Assembly (NCBI GenBank): GCA_018402095.1
Contig: JAGYJO010000033.1
Span: 1-12,261, forward strand
DNA length: 12,261 nt
Direction of reading: 5' to 3'
From: a bacterium
GTDB lineage: Bacteria; Margulisbacteria; Marinamargulisbacteria; SXXA01
In this document: positions 6,078-12,261 of the stretch, in pieces
Layout of the letters: each line of letters starts with the position of its first letter
Numbering within the stretch: the first letter of the stretch is position 1
The notes under the pieces: model-generated
Told to the model about the DNA's origin: nothing
The model's input: only the letters and a program-made list of their open reading frames with translations
Databases searched by the model: none
Translations under genes and position numbers: made by a program

Positions 6078-9000
6078 GTGTGGGCTTCCCAACTTTCCCC
6101 TGACCTACGACTCGTCAAACCGGATACGACTTCTTCTGCGACGGCTGCTAGTGGCCAGCAATATCATGGCTACACAACCGCTGTCGGCGAGACAGCTACC
6201 ACAGGTGTCCTCGAAAATATGGCGCCTTTTGGTGAATCGTATCTGCAAAAACAGTTAGAGTCATTTGTTGGGAATTTGGTGGTTTTGTCTCCTGGGGACA
6301 AGGACGCTTGCCGTCGATTTTTGTCTGAAGGGTGCTGGGCGGGGATGTCGGCTACCGATGTGCGTGCCGTCCAAAAGTTGCTCAATGCGGCGTTGCAGCC
6401 CGTCCAGCAAACGGCTATGGGATTGTCTGTCGCGGATATTCGCCAAATCACACAGGTCAAATCGCTTATGGGGTTGCGCCATGAGCCCATGGCGGAAGTC
6501 GCTGCCGAGATGCGTGATGACCTCTTGGCTTCTCAGGGGATCAGTGAAAATGAACAAAAATTTCGGAGTAGTCTCCATCTGATCGATGCGCAGGCGGATG
6601 GTGTGCGGGTGTTGGCGGACGAGCTGTTGCGTACAGGGCAATTGACAACACAGAGCTCTTTGCAGGAAATCGCGGAGAAAAGTCTCTCGCTCGTTCAGAC
6701 ACGTTTCAACTATATCAAAGAACCCAATGACCCGGATGGTACGGAGCAGGACAGGTGGCAATCCATAGCGGAAACCATGAGCAAAGGTGGTGGGGATTGC
6801 GAAGATTTGGCCATGTTGCAGGCGTCTCTTTTGATGAATCTCATGGAGCAGGCCGGGTATTCCAAAAAAGAGATTCGTGACCGTGTATTTATCTCTGGTG
6901 GATACATGTCTGATGCTGCTGGCAATCAGAAGGGTCACGTAGTGGTCCGTTTACAAATGGACTCTGGTGACTTGGCCTTGGATGCGACGGGAAACTCTGC
7001 GCCCAGTCGATTTGATAGCCTCAATTTTGATGTGGTGTTTGAAGCCAATGATAGAGAGTTTCACAAACTGCAAGAGATAGACCCTGCCTTTGTCACGGCG
7101 TTGGATGTCACGGGATCGGATGAAGATTCGATTATTTCACGCATCAATGAGCTGATGGCGTTGTTGGAAGAACAATTGAAAACGACCATCGATATTCCAC
7201 TGCCTAAGACCCGTTATTCCAATGGAGCGGAGGACTTCTTTGGGTTTGGTACTGAAGACATTATGCAGAGAGAGATTTTGGATGCGGATGGTCGTGGCAC
7301 AGGGGAAATGAAAGATCTCTATTCCGACGAGGAGTTTTCTTTTTTTACATTGCACTATGATACGTATTCACCCCCAGATCAGAATAACCGACTGTATTCA
7401 GCCGAAATTAAACAAGAAGAATTTCTCAAATACATCAATATGACACGGAACCTGACCAATGCGATCTTGATGCTGTATCACATTGGTAATAGCTATTTGG
7501 ACTTTGTCGCCAATGAAGCCACTGAAATCGGGCTGTCTGGATTTGACGAAGACACCAAGGGTGATATGAAGCAGGTCATGGCCAGTGGGGATAAATACAA
7601 AGGGAAAATGGTGGGAGCCATGAATAATTTCCTCCAGAAATCCAATAACTATATTCAGCAGGTATCTAGTCAGATATTCCAATTTGTAGATTCCAATAAC
7701 TCGGCTCAGCTCCAAATGGCCCAATATAAAATAGATAATTATGGTCGTGAAAGTATGTTTACGGCATTGCCTTCCGCTATCGTAGATGAGCTGACCAATG
7801 CCCTGCAAATGGTACGTATTGCAGAAAAAGTCGAAGTAACCAATAAAATGGCGAAGTTGGCTGCCGATAACATGGTGTCGTATAGCAACTATGCGATAGA
7901 GATGACGGAGAGCGTGCGTCTGTGGTCGGAAGGGGCCTCTCAGAGTGAGATAACGTCTGAAGGTCCTATGAATTTTGGCCAAACAATATGGAATGTCATG
8001 GAGAGTGCGGATGGCTCGAAATCGAAGTATATCTCCTATTTGGAGGGTATTCGTACGCAAGCCGAGAGTATCAAGACGCGAATGACGACGACGCCGACTT
8101 TCTCGTCTCAGTATGGTTTGTCTACGGCTAATATGAATGCAGAGAGTTTGGAGGGAGATCTTTTTGGTGCGCATGGGGATACGAGTCAGTTTGTGCAGGT
8201 CAATATGGATCAGATGGCCAAGCTGGCGGCACACAATGCAGATTTCCAAAACATGGTGGGCATTGCACTATTGATCCAGCAAACTTTGCAGGATACCCAG
8301 CGTGATGTGGCGGCTAGTTTTGGGGGCAAAAAGTCATCGTCTTCGTCGTCTCAAATAGGGTCGGTGGCACTGATGTCCCTAGGTGCGGAGTTGGCCAAAC
8401 AGGAATCTTCCTTGCGTTCCGTGCAGAGTGCCTCGGCGAATTTGGCCAGTCAGGCCACGGACTTGATGAACCAACGCATTAATTATCAGAAAGAAACGGC
8501 ACGAACTATTGCTAAGGGTATCAAGCTTGTTTTGGATGTTGGGGGTATGGTCTTGGGTCATGTTTTGGGGTTGAGTGTTGGGCAGGTGACCGCATTGGCC
8601 TATTCTGTTGCGTATGCAACGCCATTTTGGACCCCTTTTCTCTCGAATCCACTCACTGTAGCTTTTGGTGTGGCGGGTTTGGCATCTACTACAGCTGAGG
8701 GGATGCTCACTTATGGTCCTTTGTGGGAAGACTATTATTCCAGAAATACGAGTAATACAGTGAGCTCGGTTTTGGAAATATCGTATTCTGGTACAAATTT
8801 GGGAATTGAGGTTGAGAGTAAGGAAGCGGGCACCACGCGGTTTATCCAAGAAGGGGATACGTTTGGGCGACAAGAGAATGCTGCGTCGAAAGCTGGGGGG
8901 GCTTTGGCGACAGCTGAGTCGCAAACGAATACGGATATTTGGTCTGAGGGTGAGACGGAATATTATACCAATCGTACGGTCGCAAAAGTCCTCACGGCCC

Positions 9001-12000
9001 GTGACTCCTACAATATGAAGGTCAATGATCCCGTACACGTGGGCGGTGTGGCAGATGGAACCGCTTCTGGTGAACGAAATACCGAGCGTACGGAATTCAT
9101 CATGGACCAAGGTAATGGTTCTCTGGTGCTGAATGGGTTTCTCATGGGATCTCGTGAGGCGGATACGGCTATGCTGCAAGGGTCTGTCTATGCCTTGGTT
9201 GGTATTTTTCGGGCGCAACGTGATGCGATGGAAAACGTTATCAGCCAGGCGTTTGGGGTGCAGAAAGCTAACAAAGCCAATGCCATGGGAGAGCAAATTG
9301 GACGTACCGTTGGTTTCGAACAACAGCTGGTGAGTATCTATAAGCAAGACTCCCAGCAACGGATGCAAGCCATGAATATGATGGTTGCAGAGGACCGGCG
9401 GCAAGTGGATGCTCAAAAAGATTTGTATTTTAATATCGCAAAAGGCGTTATTAGTGCTTTGGGTTGGTTGAATATTCCTATTCCGACTGTATTTCCTTTT
9501 CCAGCTATTGCAGCGAAATTGGCTTATGACGGCAATGCGGCACTGCTTGCGCTAGCGGATATTGGTGTTCAAACGGCTGAGGCACTCTATAAATATGAGT
9601 TGGGTCCTTACTCTGATAATTATTCGGATTACTATAATCGTGGTTTAAGCGCGGATGAGAAAGTCTATAAAGATGAGCTGAATGCTGCGGTGAATACGGA
9701 TGTTCCGGATAGCGAGGGATTGGATACTGCGTCGCGTTTTGATCGTTTGGATATTCTGGAAAAGCAGCAGTTGGCGAAACTGGCGGACTACGGCGGCGGC
9801 GTGGGGTCGTGGGGTAATAATGTGGGTGGGGATAGTATCATGGAGTATTCCAATGGAAAGGTGGGTTCTTCTACGCTCACCTTCCGTCAGGTGAACTATG
9901 AACTTGCCGCAGAAGTCTATAACAATATTACTGAAATTACGTCGTTGCGTATTTTTTATGCCATGATTGACCAGGCGCTCTATCAGCAAAAACAAAATGT
10001 GTTTCGGGCTATGTTTGGGGTGTCTAGTTCTGCCGATCCTATTGGGACGATGATGAGCATCTTGGATAGCTATAATAGTTCTATACTTAATGGGGCTTAT
10101 GACTCTTTGCTGGCAGAAGCAACTTCGCGATCAACGGCATACAATGCCTATGAGAATAATCAAATTTCTGCAGCAATAGAATATTCAACTATAGGGTTAA
10201 TTGCAGCTGCGAATGTGCCTACGCTATATAATTTTTTCAGACCAACTTATGGTGGCGGTGGTTATCAGGGTATTGCAAATAGTGCACGGAATTTCTCTCG
10301 CTTTTCTGCTGCAGCTAGGGTTTTGGGTGCTGGTGCCAAGATTGCTTTTGGCTCCTATCTGATGACGTCTGTCAAAGGAAGTCAGCCCAATATTGACTCT
10401 TCTATGGCGACCTATGATGAGGATGAGAATGGTGATCCAACTGAATCGAAAAAAGAGGTAAAAGAACAAAAGATAAGTCGTGGTCGAGGGGGGCAGCAGC
10501 GTGTCAGTATGGCGGAGATGAACCGTCAGCAAACGATCGCGCGTCGTCGAGAACGGCAGATCACTTTGATGCGAGAAATATCCTTGGCGTTGGCAGATGC
10601 GACGGCAGACGCAGCTGAAGATGTGGGGGATGTGAGCTCTAGCAAATCGTACAAAGGTATTACGAAGATCATCAGTACATTTGCCGCGGCCGATGTCAAA
10701 CAGGCTGACTTTACCTACAAGGCCCTCAAACAGCAGGCGGATGCTTATAATAGAGGTGTCCAGAACGTGATAGAGGGTGCCTCTGGTGCGTTGATGGCGA
10801 CGGCAAGTCTAGTGGCGTCAGAGATGAAAGAAAATGCCAATGATAAAAGAAAAGAGGCTGCAGCGCTAGGGGGTGCTGAGGGAAAAAACACAAAAGAAAC
10901 TAAGGCTCTTGGGAAGAGAGCTTCTACACTTGAGGGAAGAGCCGATCTCATAAATAAATTTAATTCCGTTTTTTCAGAGGCGCTCGTAGAAGCCGCATTG
11001 TTTGTTGCTGGTGCCGCGGATGGTGACGACTTTTCCCCATTCGTATCGGATGAGTCTGAGACGAATGCAGAGGTAGGGGATTCAGAGGTAGATAGCGGTG
11101 ATGGGGGGATGGTGGCCAGTACGGACAATTTGGAAAATTCCCTCTTGGGCATTTCTTTGATGCAAGCGAACGTCGCTCTTTTGACAGAGTTGCAGCAAGA
11201 TAGGATTCAGTTGGCGTCCAAAATGGTGGCCTCTCCGGTGAAGGCTATTAAGTCTGCTGTTGTGGGGTTCTTTAAAGACCAAGTAAAGCAACGGGCTGAT
11301 AGGCGAATGGAAGAAGCTGAGGCAGGTCTCGAAGGTATGAGTACGGAGGATCTGGGAAAGTTCGCTAAAAAAGCCAATGCGGTGAGTGTTGTTGCCTCTG
11401 GGGCGAGCGATGATAAGGCTCTCTCCGAGGTCAAAGGCATCGTAGCTAAAGACAAAGGTAAAGATGCACTGCCTGAGGATGTCAAACAGGAAGAGATTAG
11501 GGATAAATACAATGCCTTGAAATCAGAGGTTGCTGAATTGTATGGCAAGGGTAAGACTCTTGATGAAAATGGGAGGCTGGGCTTAGAAGAAAAGAGTAAT
11601 CAACTCAAAGTTTTTGAAACAGCATTTTCTGAACAGGCTAAGGATCGTCGAGATAATTTGAAAGATGCCATGGGATATACGCTGTTTCAGGGTCTGAAAC
11701 AGGCGGTTGGTATAGAAAAAGAGAAATTCACGGCAAACGAAAAACGTCAGTTGGCCATATTGGCCAAAATGGGCGTGGCGGGTGGTACCCCTGAGCAGAT
11801 GTTTGCGGCTATCCAAAACAATAGGATACAAAAAGGCCGTGCTGAAGGCCGTGCCGCTGCTAGTGGGCAAACCTTGGCACAAGCACAGGCGGGAATGGCC
11901 TCCAAGGATGGCTTGGGAAGTGTTCGGAAGCAGCAGTTTTCGTTGGAAAAACTTCAGACGGAACTGGGGGGTTCTGATGTGAATCGCATTGATCAGGCAA

Positions 12001-12261
12001 CCTTGGATGTCGCGGACAAGAAGGGCGGCGATTCAAAACAACAAAAAGATGATGCGCGGATCACGTATTTGGATAAAAATGGCGACCTGAATTCAAAGTT
12101 TGATGAATTGTCTGACGAGGATCAAGTGGAGACATTGGTGACCTTGGGTGAGGATCGGGACAGAGCCGAAGATAGAGTGGCTTTTCGGAATCTTGGCAAA
12201 GAGATGGACGCGGTTTTGGATGGGGGAAAAGTCAAAGTTGCGGCATTGCCACAGTCGTATG
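6078..12261 (+). CDS. Giant protein (at least 2061 residues, 3' end outside window) with transglutaminase-like cysteine peptidase domain and repeated helical/hydrophobic modules
   Basis: One frame runs open from GTG 6078 to the window end. The start is set by a strong ribosome site and an in-frame stop just upstream. There is no N-terminal signal peptide (MWASQLSPDLRLVK). Residues 1-45 are Thr/Ala/Ser-rich. Residues about 190-310 form a transglutaminase-like domain with GDCEDLA (Cys241), GHVVV (His287) and LALDATG (Asp302). Residues 430-720 are helical. Three clear modules and a possible fourth follow (Phe-Gly-type motif at 748, 1059, 1313, 1516), each leading to a hydrophobic stretch (811-880, 1120-1175, 1372-1434, 1564-1583). 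A Ser run lies at 751-758, an acidic linker at about 1655-1680, and Lys/Glu/Ala-rich helices run to the end. It is transcribed divergently from the decayed carboxylase. No frame break was found by reading through. The family is not recognised. Candidate roles are a secreted effector or toxin, a pore-forming or translocator-like protein, or less likely a phage tape-measure protein (no phage genes nearby). Confidence 0.92.
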   Translation, partial: MWASQLSPDLRLVKPDTTSSATAASGQQYHGYTTAVGETATTGVLENMAPFGESYLQKQLESFVGNLVVLSPGDKDACRRFLSEGCWAGMSATDVRAVQKLLNAALQPVQQTAMGLSVADIRQITQVKSLMGLRHEPMAEVAAEMRDDLLASQGISENEQKFRSSLHLIDAQADGVRVLADELLRTGQLTTQSSLQEIAEKSLSLVQTRFNYIKEPNDPDGTEQDRWQSIAETMSKGGGDCEDLAMLQASLLMNLMEQAGYSKKEIRDRVFISGGYMSDAAGNQKGHVVVRLQMDSGDLALDATGNSAPSRFDSLNFDVVFEANDREFHKLQEIDPAFVTALDVTGSDEDSIISRINELMALLEEQLKTTIDIPLPKTRYSNGAEDFFGFGTEDIMQREILDADGRGTGEMKDLYSDEEFSFFTLHYDTYSPPDQNNRLYSAEIKQEEFLKYINMTRNLTNAILMLYHIGNSYLDFVANEATEIGLSGFDEDTKGDMKQVMASGDKYKGKMVGAMNNFLQKSNNYIQQVSSQIFQFVDSNNSAQLQMAQYKIDNYGRESMFTALPSAIVDELTNALQMVRIAEKVEVTNKMAKLAADNMVSYSNYAIEMTESVRLWSEGASQSEITSEGPMNFGQTIWNVMESADGSKSKYISYLEGIRTQAESIKTRMTTTPTFSSQYGLSTANMNAESLEGDLFGAHGDTSQFVQVNMDQMAKLAAHNADFQNMVGIALLIQQTLQDTQRDVAASFGGKKSSSSSSQIGSVALMSLGAELAKQESSLRSVQSASANLASQATDLMNQRINYQKETARTIAKGIKLVLDVGGMVLGHVLGLSVGQVTALAYSVAYATPFWTPFLSNPLTVAFGVAGLASTTAEGMLTYGPLWEDYYSRNTSNTVSSVLEISYSGTNLGIEVESKEAGTTRFIQEGDTFGRQENAASKAGGALATAESQTNTDIWSEGETEYYTNRTVAKVLTARDSYNMKVNDPVHVGGVADGTASGERNTERTEFIMDQGNGSLVLNGFLMGSREADTAMLQGSVYALVGIFRAQRDAMENVISQAFGVQKANKANAMGEQIGRTVGFEQQLVSIYKQDSQQRMQAMNMMVAEDRRQVDAQKDLYFNIAKGVISALGWLNIPIPTVFPFPAIAAKLAYDGNAALLALADIGVQTAEALYKYELGPYSDNYSDYYNRGLSADEKVYKDELNAAVNTDVPDSEGLDTASRFDRLDILEKQQLAKLADYGGGVGSWGNNVGGDSIMEYSNGKVGSSTLTFRQVNYELAAEVYNNITEITSLRIFYAMIDQALYQQKQNVFRAMFGVSSSADPIGTMMSILDSYNSSILNGAYDSLLAEATSRSTAYNAYENNQISAAIEYSTIGLIAAANVPTLYNFFRPTYGGGGYQGIANSARNFSRFSAAARVLGAGAKIAFGSYLMTSVKGSQPNIDSSMATYDEDENGDPTESKKEVKEQKISRGRGGQQRVSMAEMNRQQTIARRRERQITLMREISLALADATADAAEDVGDVSSSKSYKGITKIISTFAAADVKQADFTYKALKQQADAYNRGVQNVIEGASGALMATASLVASEMKENANDKRKEAAALGGAEGKNTKETKALGKRASTLEGRADLINKFNSVFSEALVEAALFVAGAADGDDFSPFVSDESETNAEVGDSEVDSGDGGMVASTDNLENSLLGISLMQANVALLTELQQDRIQLASKMVASPVKAIKSAVVGFFKDQVKQRADRRMEEAEAGLEGMSTEDLGKFAKKANAVSVVASGASDDKALSEVKGIVAKDKGKDALPEDVKQEEIRDKYNALKSEVAELYGKGKTLDENGRLGLEEKSNQLKVFETAFSEQAKDRRDNLKDAMGYTLFQGLKQAVGIEKEKFTANEKRQLAILAKMGVAGGTPEQMFAAIQNNRIQKGRAEGRAAASGQTLAQAQAGMASKDGLGSVRKQQFSLEKLQTELGGSDVNRIDQATLDVADKKGGDSKQQKDDARITYLDKNGDLNSKFDELSDEDQVETLVTLGEDRDRAEDRVAFRNLGKEMDAVLDGGKVKVAALPQSY
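6660..7010 (+). other. Transglutaminase-like (bacterial cysteine peptidase type) domain within the giant protein
   Basis: The domain reads TRFNYIKEP (from about residue 208), then DRWQSIAETMSKGGGDCEDL with Cys241, then GHVVVRL with His287, then LALDATGN with Asp302. Bacterial transglutaminase-like cysteine peptidases share the pattern F-x-Y, W, a G-x-GDCED-A loop, GH-hydrophobic and a strand with L-D. All catalytic positions are filled, so activity is plausible. The reaction cannot be told from sequence: protease, deamidase and cross-linking enzymes share the fold. Members of this family often act in surface-protein processing next to biofilm adhesins and secretion systems, but no such neighbours are visible here. 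Confidence 0.8.
8253..8747 (+). repeat. Protein-level module 1 of the giant protein
   Basis: Residues 726-890: a helix ending QRDVAASFGG (Phe748), a six-Ser run, long polar helix, then IAKGIKLVLD at 811 (63 residues after Phe748), a hydrophobic span to about 875, and TAEGMLTYGPLWEDYYSRN. Modules 1 and 2 share IAKG, TAE, a GP and a Tyr-Tyr motif in the same order. Confidence 0.6.
9180..9644 (+). repeat. Protein-level module 2 of the giant protein
   Basis: Residues 1035-1189: helix ending ENVISQAFGV (Phe1059), polar helix rich in Gln/Met, IAKGVISALG at 1120 (61 residues later), hydrophobic span, then TAEALYKYELGP and SDYYNRG. Preceded by FIMDQGNGS, which resembles SIMEYSNGK before module 3. 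Confidence 0.6.
9942..10379 (+). repeat. Protein-level module 3 of the giant protein
   Basis: Residues 1289-1434: helix ending QNVFRAMFGV (Phe1313), polar helix, then IGLIAAANVP at 1372 (59 residues later) and a second hydrophobic stretch around 1405-1430 (ARVLGAGAKIAFGSYLM). The Tyr-Tyr tail of modules 1 and 2 is absent. A weaker fourth copy may lie at about residues 1490-1585 (EDVGDVSSS at 1514-1522, hydrophobic part from 1564). Confidence 0.5.

Noticed and set aside
6261..9995. Long minus-strand open frames opposite the giant gene (for example 6261-6938, 7398-8249, 8379-9416)
   Set aside because: They lie wholly inside the uninterrupted plus-strand frame, have no ribosome sites I can support, and their products are rich in His, Arg and Ile with no recognisable domain. 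They are antisense shadows.
1..12261. CRISPR array, tRNA, rRNA or prophage genes
   Set aside because: I saw no regularly spaced direct repeats, no cloverleaf or rRNA motifs, and no phage structural or integrase genes on either strand.

Overview
The window holds one very large intact gene, one large decayed gene and almost nothing else. Bacterial signals are clear: AAGGAG and GAGGTGAT Shine-Dalgarno sites, factor-independent terminators, and an IS30-type insertion sequence. I see no rRNA, tRNA or housekeeping marker, so the organism cannot be placed. A poorly sampled, possibly host-associated lineage is only a guess, based on the giant helical protein and on decay by insertion sequence and frameshift.

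Layout. Bases 1-121 hold two hairpins that look like tandem terminators for a small minus-strand gene (122-331, 69 residues, unknown). Bases 332-554 are intergenic and hold a strong plus-strand terminator (489-520) with no visible plus-strand gene to serve. Bases 555-5645 on the minus strand are the remains of a divergent pyruvate-carboxylase-like gene. The biotin carboxylase half is broken by frameshifts and an internal deletion. A decayed IS30 element (about 2850-3813) sits in the linker between biotin carboxylase and carboxyltransferase. The carboxyltransferase region has frameshifts and stops. The last 500 codons, including the biotinyl domain, are still open. Several catalytic motifs are replaced even where the frame is open, so the ancestor may already have been a pseudo-enzyme or a very divergent paralogue.

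Bases 5646-6077 form the divergent intergenic region. It contains a nested palindrome of about 119 nt (5744-5862) that looks like a small non-autonomous mobile element, then a dyad and a leader hairpin. From 6078 to the window end runs one uninterrupted plus-strand frame of at least 2061 codons (GTG start, strong ribosome site, no stop reached). Its N-terminal part carries a transglutaminase-like cysteine peptidase fold with a visible Cys241-His287-Asp302 triad. The rest is mostly helical. At least three, possibly four, divergent copies of a module can be read by eye: an amphipathic helix ending in a Phe-Gly motif, about 60 residues of polar helix, then a long hydrophobic segment. A catalytic head followed by repeated membrane-active-looking helical modules suggests a giant effector, toxin or surface protein. 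This is the main candidate for an undescribed system. Function is inferred, not shown.
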